DNA of 64,000 nucleotides, taken from assembly GCF_027923225.1 (NCBI RefSeq), contig NZ_BSDI01000007.1, forward strand, positions 1 to 64,000. Direction: 5' to 3'. Origin of the DNA: Phytohabitans aurantiacus. Lineage in GTDB: Bacteria; Actinomycetota; Actinomycetes; Mycobacteriales; Micromonosporaceae. Positions 50,869 through 58,945 of this stretch are shown here, in pieces. Position 1 is the first letter of the stretch, and the number at the start of each line of letters is the position of its first letter. The notes under the pieces were generated by a model. The model did no database searches, had not been told where the DNA came from, and worked only from the letters and a program-made list of their open reading frames with translations. The position numbers and the translations under genes are program-made.

Positions 50869-52096
50869 GAGAGAACACGATAGCGCTATCGCGACCGCGC
50901 AGAAACCGCTACCGCTCGACGTAGCCGCGCTGCGAGCCGACACACCGGGCTGCGAGCGCGTCATCCACTTCAACAACGCCGGCTGCGGGCTGGTGGCGAA
51001 GCCGGTACTGGCGGCCGTGGTCGACCACCTGAACCTCGAAGCCACCATCGGAGGGTACGAGGCGTCCGCCGCTCGCGCCACGGAGGTTCGGGACTTCTAC
51101 CTGCAGGTGGCGGCTCTGATCAACACCACGCCCGGCAACATCGCGTTCGCGGGCAGCGCCACCCACGCCTATGCCAACGCGCTGTCGGCGATCCCGTTCG
51201 AGCGGGACGACGTCATCCTCACCACCCGCGACGACTTCATCTCCAACCAGATCGCATTCCTGTCCCTGCGCAAGCGGTTCGGGGTACGCCTGGTCCACGC
51301 GCCCGACCTGCCCGGCGGCGGTGTCGACGTCGAGGCGATGGCCGCCCTGATGCGCCACCACCGCCCCCGGCTGGTGGCCGCCACCCACGTCCCGACCAAC
51401 TCGGGCCTCGTCCAGCCGATCGCCGAGATCGGCCGGCACTGCCGCGAACTGGACCTGCTCTACCTCGTCGACGCCTGCCAGTCGGTCGGCCAGCTTCCGA
51501 TCGACGTCGCCGAGATCGGCTGCGACCTGCTCGCCGCCACCTGCCGCAAGTTCCTGCGCGGCCCGCGCGCGACGGGCTTTCTCTACGTCTCCGACAGGGT
51601 CCTGCGCGCCGGGTACGAGCCGCTCTTCATCGACATGCACGGTGCCCGCTGGACGGGGACGGACCGGTACGAGCCCGTCGAGACGGCGGCGCGGTTCGAG
51701 GAGTGGGAGTTCCCGTACGCCGCCGTGCTCGGCAGCGCCGCCGCCGTGCGGTACGCCCGGCAGGTCGGGATCGACGCCATCTCCGCGCGCACCCCGGCGC
51801 TGGCAGCGCGGCTGCGCGGCCATCTGGAGCAGATCCCCGGTGTACGGGTGCTCGACCGCGGCCGGCAATTGGCCGGCCTGGTCACGTTCGCGATCGCGGG
51901 CTGGCAGCCGCAGCCGTTCAAGGCGGCCATGGACGCTCGCGGTGTCAACTCGGCGCTCAGCTTCCGCGAGTTCGCCCAGTTCGACTTCGCCGACAAGAAT
52001 GTCGACTGGTGCCTGCGCCTGTCGCCGCACTACTACAACACCGAGGACGAGGTCGACCAGGTCGCCGCCGCGGTGAAGGAGCTCAGCGCGGGGTAG
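50867..52096 (+). CDS. Class V aminotransferase (cysteine desulfurase/isopenicillin epimerase-like fold)
   Basis: 409 aa PLP enzyme. Key blocks: FNNAGCGLVAKPVLAAV, the aldehyde-stacking region AGSATHAYANAL, Asp in LYLVDACQSVGQLPIDV, and the PLP lysine in LLAATCRKFLRGPRATGFLY. The C-terminal domain (VRVLDRGRQLAGLVTFAIAG) is complete. It belongs with the selenocysteine lyase/epimerase-like branch; the reaction is unknown. It is controlled by the divergent MocR protein, which often governs genes for amine or amino-acid use. No alternative ATG/GTG start downstream is convincing. Confidence 0.88.
   Translation: MREHDSAIATAQKPLPLDVAALRADTPGCERVIHFNNAGCGLVAKPVLAAVVDHLNLEATIGGYEASAARATEVRDFYLQVAALINTTPGNIAFAGSATHAYANALSAIPFERDDVILTTRDDFISNQIAFLSLRKRFGVRLVHAPDLPGGGVDVEAMAALMRHHRPRLVAATHVPTNSGLVQPIAEIGRHCRELDLLYLVDACQSVGQLPIDVAEIGCDLLAATCRKFLRGPRATGFLYVSDRVLRAGYEPLFIDMHGARWTGTDRYEPVETAARFEEWEFPYAAVLGSAAAVRYARQVGIDAISARTPALAARLRGHLEQIPGVRVLDRGRQLAGLVTFAIAGWQPQPFKAAMDARGVNSALSFREFAQFDFADKNVDWCLRLSPHYYNTEDEVDQVAAAVKELSAG
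50878..50891. promoter_or_regulatory. Candidate MocR operator inside the first codons of the aminotransferase
   Basis: CGATAGCGCTATCG, a perfect 14-bp palindrome, lies 9 bp upstream of the MocR start codon and, because the start codons overlap, within codons 4-9 of the aminotransferase. Confidence 0.55.
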
Positions 52097-52105
52097 GGGC
52101 CGGGC

Positions 52106-52134
52106 TTGACGGGATACATCGATGTCGGTTAGAC
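52106..52134 (+). promoter_or_regulatory. Candidate promoter of the cyclophilin gene
   Basis: TTGACG (52106-52111), a 17-bp spacer, and TTAGAC (52129-52134), 37 bp before the GTG start and 26 bp before an AGGAGG ribosome site. The -35 is good; the -10 is weak. Confidence 0.4.
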
Positions 52135-52171
52135 CGTTGGGGGCAACGCCTACCGGTCATAGGAGGACATC

Positions 52172-52882
52172 GTGGTCCCACGCCGCATCGCTGTCACCGT
52201 GCTCGCCGCCGGCCTGCTCCTCGGCGCCGCCGCGGCACCGGCACACGCCAGCGCGCCGCCGGAGGTGACGAAGGGACCGTGTGGCTACACGGAGACTCCG
52301 GACGAACCGGCGGCGCGCCCGGTCCCGCTGCCGCCCGATCCCCGGCACACACCCGACCGCGGCACGGTCACCACGACTCTGATCACCAACGTCGGTCTCA
52401 TCCCGCTCACCCTCGACCGTGCCAAGGCGCCCTGCACCGTGCAAAGCTTCCTGCATCTGGTGCGGCACCGGTTCTACAACAAGACCATCTGTCACCGGCT
52501 CACCACCTACCCGACGCTGAAGGTGCTGCAGTGCGGCGACCCGTCGGGCACGGGCGAGGGCGGCCCGGGATACCGGTACAAGGACGAGTTGCCCACCGAC
52601 CTGCCGCCGGCACCCACCGACCCGACCGGCGCGCGCAGGGTCTACGCCCGCGGCGTGCTCGCCATGGCCAACGCCGGGCCGGACACGAACGGCAGCCAGT
52701 TCTTCCTGGTCTTCGCCGACTCCGCACTCCGGCCGAACTACACGATCTTCGGCAGCGTGCGGCCACTGGGCCTGCGCACCCTCGACCGGATCGCCGCGGG
52801 TGGCGTGGCACCGACAGCCGAAGACCCAGCCCCAGTCGACGGCCCCCCAGCCATACGCACCGAGATCTGCCTAGCCCTCTAA
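52172..52882 (+). CDS. Secreted cyclophilin-type peptidyl-prolyl isomerase
   Basis: 236 aa. Signal peptide (VPRRIAVTVLAAGLLLGAAA then APAHAS cleavage). Cyclophilin domain about 70-230: VGLIPLTLDRAKAPCTVQSF, HRFYNKTICHRLT (here the active-site Arg context FHR is CHR), GVLAMANAGPDTNGSQFFLV with the conserved Gln-Phe-Phe, and IFGSVRPLGLRTLDRI. Assists folding of exported proteins. GTG start 5 bp after AGGAGG. Its stop is followed by the B5/A5/A6 repeat gap. Confidence 0.9.
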   Translation: MVPRRIAVTVLAAGLLLGAAAAPAHASAPPEVTKGPCGYTETPDEPAARPVPLPPDPRHTPDRGTVTTTLITNVGLIPLTLDRAKAPCTVQSFLHLVRHRFYNKTICHRLTTYPTLKVLQCGDPSGTGEGGPGYRYKDELPTDLPPAPTDPTGARRVYARGVLAMANAGPDTNGSQFFLVFADSALRPNYTIFGSVRPLGLRTLDRIAAGGVAPTAEDPAPVDGPPAIRTEICLAL

Positions 52883-52924
52883 CCCTCCGCCCGGCGACGA
52901 CGGCGACGGCGCGCCCCGCCCGCC

Positions 52925-53000
52925 GATCAAGGGCGAATACACGTGATTGGATCGCTAAACCGCGTGCATTCGCCCTTGATCGACGGGCTTGGCCTTGATC
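52925..53000 (-). repeat. Repeat family B, copy B5 (76 bp)
   Basis: Palindrome 52925-52981 with 21-bp arms (two mismatches). The third box, CCTTGATC, ends at 53000, exactly 19 bp beyond the palindrome end. The orientation is opposite to B1-B3. Confidence 0.9.
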
Positions 53001-53040
53001 GACGAGGCTTGGGGCACGATCGACACCAGGACTGAGCTCT

Positions 53041-53093
53041 GAGCTACCGCGACGTCCGCCGTGCGCCAGACCGTTGCTCCCGCGGCCTCGCCC
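53041..53093 (+). repeat. Repeat family A, copy A5 (53 bp)
   Basis: GAGCTACCGCGACG to GCTCCCGCGGCCTCGCCC. It faces A6 with 48 bp between them, forming an inverted pair (53041-53194). Confidence 0.9.
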
Positions 53094-53141
53094 TCCGCGA
53101 TCCACAATCAACCCCGGCCGCGTCGGTCTTGAGGGCGCGAA

Positions 53142-53194
53142 GGGTGAGGCCGCGGGAGCAACGGCATCGCCCGCGACGGACGTCGCGGCAGCTC
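53142..53194 (-). repeat. Repeat family A, copy A6 (53 bp)
   Basis: GGGTGAGGCCGCGGGAGC to GTCGCGGCAGCTC, with the internal perfect hairpin CCGCGAC-GGAC-GTCGCGG. Inverted partner of A5. Confidence 0.9.
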
Positions 53195-53311
53195 AAATCC
53201 CTAGATCCTGGCGAAGTTGCCTGGTCGCGGGAACTCGACGAGTGCTGTCATCGACGGCAGATGGCGGCCGATGGTCGGCTCTAGATCAGCCGGGACGCGA
53301 TCGCCCGCGGA

Positions 53312-54376
53312 CTAATCACGGCGCTTGGCGAGGCAGACGGTGCCGTCGGGGCTTGCGAGTGACACGGGCTGATAGCCCTCGCTCTGGTAGAGGTCGATGT
53401 TTCGCAGGCTTTTGGCGCCGGTGCACAACAGGATGCGGCGGAAGTCTGCTCCGGCGGCGGCCTCGGCGGTGCGCAACAGCCAACGGCCCAGCCCGCGCCC
53501 CCGCAGGTCGGGCACGACAGCGAGCCGGCCCAGGTGCCAGTCGGTGCCGTCGGGACGGGTCCGGACCATTCCCAGCAGCCGGCCGTCGAGCCAGACGCCT
53601 ATGGTGTGCCAGGTTCCGAGCCACTCACGCACCTGTTCCAGCGACTCGTGCAGGGCCGGTATGGCCATGGTGTCGTTGGCCAGTGCCTCATCCATCCAAC
53701 AGCAGCGCTGCACCACGGTGACCTGCGCGGCGTCGTCCGGGGTCAGCCGCCTCGCGTAGGAGCCTGGGAGCGGACCGGATGACGTTTCGGGTCGCGCCCG
53801 CTCGCGCATCGGCCGCAGGGCGTGAGCGGCCCGGACCAGTTCGTCCAGCAGGGCGAGGCCCGCCGCGTCGCGGCCGGGGTCCGGCCGCAGCCGGCCCTCC
53901 CGCACCGAATCACCGATCCGGATGGCGACCGTGGCGCCCAAGGGGACCATGCGCAGCGTGGTTACCACCTGCTTGGTGTGCTGGACGGATCGGGTGCCGG
54001 CCGACGTGTTGCCGTAACTGACGAAGCCGATCGGCTTCCACGCCCACTCCCGGCCGAGGTAGTCCAGCGCGTTCTTCAGGGTCGCCGGCATCCCGTAGTT
54101 GTACTCCGGTGTGACGGCGATGAATCCGTCCGCGGCGTCGACGATCGCGCTCCACCGGCGGGTGTGCTCATGCCGGTAGACGCCCGAGGACGGATGGTCC
54201 TCCTCGTCGAGGAAGGGCAGGTTCAGCTCGCCCAGGGCCACCGGTACGACCTCGACGTCGAGCTCCGCCGCGCGGGGTGTGACCGTGTCGGTCAGCCACC
54301 GAGCCACGATGGGTCCGAGCGCGCCGGGGCGGGTGCTGCACGTCAGAGCGAGGACCCGAAGCGATTTCGTTGACAT
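53312..54376 (-). CDS. Fusion of NADPH-dependent FMN reductase and GNAT acetyltransferase
   Basis: 354 aa. Residues about 5-185 are a flavodoxin-fold FMN reductase: LALTCSTRPGALGPIVARWL (phosphate loop) and TPEYNYGMPATLKNALDYLG. Residues about 205-354 are a GNAT domain: SYARRLTPDDAAQVTVVQ, VVPDLRGRGLGRWLLRTAEA (acetyl-CoA motif R-G-x-G-x-G/A) and NIDLYQSEGYQPVS. Both halves look complete and the linker (RPETSSGPLPG) is in frame, so this is a genuine fusion rather than two genes. Divergent from a MarR gene whose operator-like sites overlap both start codons. Probably a resistance or detoxification function. Confidence 0.88.
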   Translation of the reverse strand: MSTKSLRVLALTCSTRPGALGPIVARWLTDTVTPRAAELDVEVVPVALGELNLPFLDEEDHPSSGVYRHEHTRRWSAIVDAADGFIAVTPEYNYGMPATLKNALDYLGREWAWKPIGFVSYGNTSAGTRSVQHTKQVVTTLRMVPLGATVAIRIGDSVREGRLRPDPGRDAAGLALLDELVRAAHALRPMRERARPETSSGPLPGSYARRLTPDDAAQVTVVQRCCWMDEALANDTMAIPALHESLEQVREWLGTWHTIGVWLDGRLLGMVRTRPDGTDWHLGRLAVVPDLRGRGLGRWLLRTAEAAAGADFRRILLCTGAKSLRNIDLYQSEGYQPVSLASPDGTVCLAKRRD

Positions 54377-54382
54377 GGAAAC
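54369..54382. promoter_or_regulatory. MarR operator-like site over the reductase-GNAT start codon
   Basis: GTTGACATGGAAAC differs at one position from the complement of the site at 54402-54415. It covers the start codon of the fusion gene (54374-54376). Confidence 0.55.
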
Positions 54383-54401
54383 GAAGCGTACATGCTAAGT
54401 T

Positions 54402-54415
54402 GTTTACATGTCAAC
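54402..54415. promoter_or_regulatory. MarR operator-like site over the MarR start codon
   Basis: GTTTACATGTCAAC is a 14-bp imperfect palindrome (12 of 14 positions) that covers the MarR ATG (54408-54410). Confidence 0.55.
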
Positions 54416-54869
54416 GAAGCCGCCGGTAGAGGCCGTACCCTGGCTGAAGCCGGACGAGGAGCGGGCCTGGCGGGCCTTCCTGCGGATCATGGTCGCCGTC
54501 CAGGCCGGCACGGCACGCGACCTGGCCACGGTCGGCCTTTCCGAACCCGACTACGAGGTGCTCAGCACACTGTCCGAGCGTCCCGCGCACACCAGCACCC
54601 TTGGGGAGCAGGCCGACAAGATGGGCTGGTCACGCAGCCGCTTGTCCCGTCACGCGACCCGCATGGAAACGCGCGGTCTACTGCGGCGCGCGCCAGACCC
54701 GGCTGACGGCAGGGGTTGTCTCCTGGTCCTCACCGAGCAGGGCTTGGACGCCCTTGAGAACGCCGCACCCGCGCATGTCGAGTCGGTGCGGCACCACTTC
54801 ATCGACCGGCTCACTCCGTCAGACCTCGCCGCGATCGAACGGATCGCCCGGAGGCTGGAACAACCGTGA
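54408..54869 (+). CDS. MarR-family transcriptional regulator
   Basis: 153 aa. Winged helix: SEPDYEVLSTLSERPAHTST, LGEQADKMGWSRSRLSRHATRM, with wing RRAPDPADGRGCLLVLTEQG. Helical dimer ends complete the fold. Divergent from the reductase-GNAT fusion with only 31 bp between start codons, so it almost certainly regulates it. The last 59 bp overlap, in antisense, the end of the phosphatase gene. Confidence 0.92.
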   Translation: MSTKPPVEAVPWLKPDEERAWRAFLRIMVAVQAGTARDLATVGLSEPDYEVLSTLSERPAHTSTLGEQADKMGWSRSRLSRHATRMETRGLLRRAPDPADGRGCLLVLTEQGLDALENAAPAHVESVRHHFIDRLTPSDLAAIERIARRLEQP

Positions 54870-56187
54870 TCGGCTCGTCGGTCACCGTGCCGTCGGGCCG
54901 GCGGCGGGCGATGGGGGCCGGCTGGGCTCCCGGCGCCGTCGGCCCGTACGGGGTGACGACCATCCGGTCCGGCTTCACCTGTACCAGCAGGCAGTGTGGC
55001 TCGGCGGCCCAGGACAGCGTGCCGGCCTCGGCGAAGCGGTCCGGGGTTCGCTCGTCGAGCTTCGCGGCGGCGCCGGAGACCACGTACTGGAGATCGTCGG
55101 CCCGACCGTGCTGGAAGTTGTGCTCGTGGCCGTGCAGGAGCAGCCGGACGCCGTGACGCCGGTACAGCGGCACCAGCCGTTCCATCTGCTCCGGCATGCA
55201 CGCGTGGGCGGGCCCAGCCGAGTACGCGGGGTGGTGGGAGAACGGCACCCGCCACGCCGCGTCACTGCCGGCGAGGGCCCGCTCCAGCCACCCGCGGTGC
55301 CCGGGCTCGTCGAACCAGTGCAGCCCCCGCTCGGCTCCCCACGTGGTGTCGACGCAGACAAGTTCCAGCAGCGCGCCGACCCGCAGCTGGTAGAACAGCC
55401 CCGGGTCGATCGACGCCCGCCCGACCTCCTGGCGCGGCGCGAACCGGATACGCAGATAGAGGTTGTCTTCGAGCTGTTCCCGGTCGTCGCTGGCCTCGGT
55501 GTCCGAGCTGTCGTGGTTGCCGGCGGTCGGATAGAACGGCAGGTGGTCGAACAGGTACCGGTACGGCTGGAAGAACGTGAGCCACCAGTCCTCGTCGAAG
55601 GCGCCGCTGGCGTCCTGGGGACCACCGGGCCCGTGGTAGATCGAGTCGCCGAGACCGACCACGAACCGGATGTCGACCGCGTCCGCCAGCCGCTGCATCG
55701 TGCGGGCGACCGCGATCTGCCGGGCCCCGTCGGCACCGGAGGCGATCCCGACGCCGAAGTCGCCGATGGCCAGGAACGTCACGGGGTCCGGATCGGAGCC
55801 GCCGGCGTGGGTCCGCAGCCGCTGGTCGGGCGGCCGCCAGGCGGCACCGAGGCTCCCCGACACCCAGTCGAACCGCTCCCCCGCGCCCCACGGCTCGCCG
55901 TCGACCAGTACCCGGTACCGGTACGTCGTCGCGGGCCGCAGCCCTTGTACCCAGGCGTGGTTGGCCTCGTCCGTGACCGTCCTGCCGACGATCGCCCCTT
56001 CGCCGTCGAGTACCTCCACGGCCGCCCGGCCGCGCGGCTCGGACCGGGCGCCGAACGTCTCCCCGCCGCGCTCGGCACGCCACCGGCCCGCGTGCTCACC
56101 CAGCCGGAAGCCGCCCCAAGCGATCAGCGCCGCGTCGTCGGTGACGTCGACGAGCTGCACGTACGGCTCGAAGTGGGCTTCCACCAC
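54811..56187 (-). CDS. Metallophosphoesterase, purple acid phosphatase/PhoD-like
   Basis: 458 aa. An N-terminal fibronectin-like domain (about 1-110: GLRPATTYRYRVLVDGEPWG) precedes the calcineurin-type metallophosphoesterase core: LAIGDFGVG (Asp), GLGDSIYHG (GD-x), YPTAGNHDSSD (GNHD), VPFSHHPAYSA and LLLHGHEHNFQHG (GHxH). All five metal-binding blocks are present. No signal peptide is seen at this start, which is unusual for the family. Convergent with the MarR gene, sharing 59 bp of 3' sequence. Confidence 0.9.
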   Translation of the reverse strand: MVEAHFEPYVQLVDVTDDAALIAWGGFRLGEHAGRWRAERGGETFGARSEPRGRAAVEVLDGEGAIVGRTVTDEANHAWVQGLRPATTYRYRVLVDGEPWGAGERFDWVSGSLGAAWRPPDQRLRTHAGGSDPDPVTFLAIGDFGVGIASGADGARQIAVARTMQRLADAVDIRFVVGLGDSIYHGPGGPQDASGAFDEDWWLTFFQPYRYLFDHLPFYPTAGNHDSSDTEASDDREQLEDNLYLRIRFAPRQEVGRASIDPGLFYQLRVGALLELVCVDTTWGAERGLHWFDEPGHRGWLERALAGSDAAWRVPFSHHPAYSAGPAHACMPEQMERLVPLYRRHGVRLLLHGHEHNFQHGRADDLQYVVSGAAAKLDERTPDRFAEAGTLSWAAEPHCLLVQVKPDRMVVTPYGPTAPGAQPAPIARRRPDGTVTDEPITVVPASGRSVRSRRGLTE

Positions 56188-56221
56188 CGCCCGGTACCCA
56201 CGGGAGCGACCGGAGGAAACC

Positions 56222-56815
56222 TCATAGCGCGGCCGCGCGCCGGGCCGGCCCCGCCGCCGCGTACGCGACCAGCCCGCCCAGCGCGAGCAACACGGCTGTC
56301 ACCGCCGCGGCCTCGCTGCCGGGCGCCTGCGACTGCCACGTCAGGATCTGCCCGTAGACCCGTTCCGGCAGGGGGAACACGATCGCGGCCAGCGTCCAGC
56401 CCAGCGGCAGGAACCACGAGCGGGCGGCGCCGATCGTGGCCGCGCCCAGGGCTGTCAGCCCCAGCAGGCCGGCCGCGTCGCGGATCACCACCTCGGCCGG
56501 GCCGAACCGGGTGCCGGTGAGCAGGGTCGCCAGCAGCGGCACGAGTACCACGGCCGAGGCCGCCAGCAGGTGTGCGGCACGCCGCCTCGGCCAGGGCAGC
56601 GCCGCGGTGCGCTCCAGGGCGTCGTCGGGGCCGCCGAGGGTGGCCGTGACCGCCGCGACCATCAGCAGGACGGTCAGGATGACCATCGGTACGCCCACGT
56701 CGCGGCTGTTCGAGAACACCGTCCACAGTGACCACATCACCGCCGCGCAGCCGCCGGTCGCGGCCAGCGCCGCTGGTACCCGCCGGGAGCGCGCGTACAG
56801 CCGTAGCCACCTCAT
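56222..56815 (-). CDS. Small polytopic membrane protein of the ABC operon (197 aa)
   Basis: About five to six hydrophobic segments (VPAALAATGGCAAVMWSLW, VPMVILTVLLMVAAVTATLG, AAHLLAASAVVLVPLLATLL and others). No recognised family, but the position as last gene of a sigma/anti-sigma/ABC operon and the overlap (ATGA) with the preceding membrane protein suggest an ABC-2 type permease subunit or accessory. Ribosome site GGAGCG before the ATG. Confidence 0.75.
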   Translation of the reverse strand: MRWLRLYARSRRVPAALAATGGCAAVMWSLWTVFSNSRDVGVPMVILTVLLMVAAVTATLGGPDDALERTAALPWPRRRAAHLLAASAVVLVPLLATLLTGTRFGPAEVVIRDAAGLLGLTALGAATIGAARSWFLPLGWTLAAIVFPLPERVYGQILTWQSQAPGSEAAAVTAVLLALGGLVAYAAAGPARRAAAL

Positions 56816-58128
56816 CGGGCGCTCCTGCTCAGCAGCCCGTCGAGGTCTTCGCAGGCCAGGGCGGCACGCCGCACCGCCGCGACGCGGGCCGCCGCCTCGC
56901 TCTCGGGCAGGCTCCGCAGGCCCCGCCACAGCGTCACGGCCTCGGCGTTGACCTCGGCCTCCTCGTCGGCGTACTCGGCCACCGGCTCCCGGCCCATCAG
57001 CCAGTACCCGGCCGCACGCGCCACCGGCGTGCTGCTCGCGCCGACGCAGCCGTGCGTGTTCGCGCCCGCCGCGTACAACATCGCGGGCAGCACGGTGGCC
57101 TTGTGCGCGAGGTGGCCGTACTTGTCGACCCGGACATTGACCAGCACGACGTCGGCCCGCCTCGGCGGCGACGTATCGGGATAGTAGGTGGTGGTGTCCT
57201 CGTGCACGGTCGTCGGCGGGTCCGGCAGCTTCGCCAGCATCGCCAGGGCCTGCTCGGCCAGCGGGGTCACTTCGGGCAGCAGCCCGGCGTGCACCCGGCT
57301 GACGCACACTCGGGGAGCGTTGTCGGCGCACACCAGCTCCTGCGCGACCGGGTCGACCGGGTGCGCGACGAACTCGTCGTCGCGCGGAATGAGCACGATC
57401 GCCACCACGGCGCCGAGCACCGCCGGCAGCAGCGCCGCCACCCGGCCGCGCCAGCCGCCGGAGGCGAGCAGGAGCGCGGCGGTGCCGGCGAGCGCGGCCA
57501 GCCAGACCGCCTGAGCGGCGCTGACCCGCCCGTACACCGTCTGGTAGTCGGTGTACTGGCCCATGCCGTACATCGGTGAGAACACCAGGGACAGCCACTC
57601 CCGTTGACCGGCGCTGAGGGCCATCAGCAGTCCGATGCCGGCCACGGCCAGCGCGGGGGCGGTCACCGGAGACGGCAGCAGGCGCCCGATCGCCAGCCCG
57701 AGCCAGGCCGCCGCGACCATCGCCAGTCCCCCGACGGCCGCGATGACGAAGGCGGTCGCCGGCAGGTAACCGGCCGTGCCGATGATCCACGGCACGCCCA
57801 CCGCGATCATCGCCAGGTAGGCGCACACGACCGCGACGCCCATCGCGCCGAGGGTCGGCATCATCCGCTGAGCTCGCGGTCGCGCGGTGCTCGCGAACAG
57901 CTCGGCCACCTTGGACCGGTGCTCACGGCGGGCCTGCCAGGCTCCGGCCGCCAGCGCCAGCGGCCACAGCAGCACCAGGTACTCCCGTTGCGCCATGGCC
58001 AGCGACATCCACCCGGTGGACCACCGTTGCGGTGCGGCGTAGAGCAGGACGGCACCGGCCAGTACGAGGATGAGTACGGCTCCCACAGCGGCGGAACGGC
58101 GCAGTTCGATACCCAGGATGCGCCTCAC
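56812..58128 (-). CDS. ABC-2-like permease with a large C-terminal soluble domain
   Basis: 438 aa, GTG start at 58128 with GGAGG about 8 bp upstream. Around eight membrane helices span about 1-230 (AAVGAVLILVLAGAVLLYAA at the start, APALAVAGIGLLMALSAG). Residues about 255-435 form a soluble domain with cysteine pairs (ELVCADNAPRVCVSRVHAG, GANTHGCVG) that probably lies outside the membrane. Coupled to the ATPase stop by GTGA. Exported substrate unknown. Confidence 0.8.
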   Translation of the reverse strand: MRRILGIELRRSAAVGAVLILVLAGAVLLYAAPQRWSTGWMSLAMAQREYLVLLWPLALAAGAWQARREHRSKVAELFASTARPRAQRMMPTLGAMGVAVVCAYLAMIAVGVPWIIGTAGYLPATAFVIAAVGGLAMVAAAWLGLAIGRLLPSPVTAPALAVAGIGLLMALSAGQREWLSLVFSPMYGMGQYTDYQTVYGRVSAAQAVWLAALAGTAALLLASGGWRGRVAALLPAVLGAVVAIVLIPRDDEFVAHPVDPVAQELVCADNAPRVCVSRVHAGLLPEVTPLAEQALAMLAKLPDPPTTVHEDTTTYYPDTSPPRRADVVLVNVRVDKYGHLAHKATVLPAMLYAAGANTHGCVGASSTPVARAAGYWLMGREPVAEYADEEAEVNAEAVTLWRGLRSLPESEAAARVAAVRRAALACEDLDGLLSRSAR

Positions 58129-58928
58129 TTGCCCGCCTCCGCCCGGTGCCGGCGCAGCAGCGCCGAGTATCCCCGCTCCGCGGGGCTGTCGCCGGCGTCG
58201 CCGGCGCCGCCCTCCGCGATCAGGCTGTCGGGCGTGCCCTGGTGCACCAGCCGACCCTCGTTGACCAGTACGACGTCGGTGCAGGCGGCCACCACGTCCT
58301 CCACCAGGTGCGTGGAGACCAGCACGCAACTGTCGACGCCGATGTCACGCAGCAGCTCGCGGAAGTCGAGGCGCTGCTCGGGATCGAGACCGACGGTGGG
58401 CTCGTCGAGCAGCAGCACCTCCGGGTCGTTGACGATCGCCTGCGCGATGCCGGCGCGGCGCAGCATGCCACCGGACAGCGTCTTCATCCGCGCACCGGCC
58501 TTGGCGGTGAGCCCCACCCGGTCGATCGCCCGCTGCACCGCGCCCGGCACCATCGTCTTGGGCATCTCCTTGAGCCACGCCATGTACTCGACGAACTCGC
58601 GCACCGTGAACCGCGGGTAGAACCCGAACTGCTGCGGCAGGTATCCCAGCCCACGCCGCACCCGGCGCAGGTCGGCGCGGCCGTCGACCGACTCGCCGAG
58701 CAGGGTCAGCCGCCCACCGGCCGGCTTCACGACCGTGGCCAGCGCCCGCATCAGCGTGGTCTTGCCGGCGCCGTTCGGGCCGAGCAGGCCGTGGACGCCC
58801 ACGCCGAGAGCCAGGTCGAGCCCGTCGACGGCCAGGTGCCGTCCGGCGCGTACCCGCAACCCCTCGGCCTGTACCGCCCAGGGATATGTGGTGGGGGCCG
58901 TCTCGGCCGCGCTCACCATGCGCATCAT
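58125..58928 (-). CDS. ABC transporter ATPase (exporter type)
   Basis: 267 aa. Walker A LLGPNGAGKTTLMRALA, Q-loop YLPQQFGFYPRFT, signature LSGGMLRRAGIAQAI, Walker B VLLLDEPTVGLDPEQR, H-loop VLVSTHLVEDV: all canonical. The start MMRMVSAAE at 58928 is preferred because TTGGAGGAA precedes it; 58949 would overlap the anti-sigma stop. It forms an exporter with the two downstream membrane proteins, under control of the linked sigma factor. Confidence 0.92.
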   Translation of the reverse strand: MMRMVSAAETAPTTYPWAVQAEGLRVRAGRHLAVDGLDLALGVGVHGLLGPNGAGKTTLMRALATVVKPAGGRLTLLGESVDGRADLRRVRRGLGYLPQQFGFYPRFTVREFVEYMAWLKEMPKTMVPGAVQRAIDRVGLTAKAGARMKTLSGGMLRRAGIAQAIVNDPEVLLLDEPTVGLDPEQRLDFRELLRDIGVDSCVLVSTHLVEDVVAACTDVVLVNEGRLVHQGTPDSLIAEGGAGDAGDSPAERGYSALLRRHRAEAGK

Positions 58929-58945
58929 CGATTCCTCCAAGAGAC

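Larger units (their letters stand above)
52883..53311. other. Gene-free gap (429 bp) between convergent genes, with repeats B5, A5 and A6
   Basis: Apart from the three repeats it holds about 110 bp of ordinary sequence (53195-53311) next to the reductase-GNAT gene. No independent hairpin terminator was seen. Confidence 0.8.

Noticed and set aside
53041..53194. Insertion sequence
   Set aside because: The inverted pair encloses only 48 bp and has no transposase frame or clear target-site duplication.
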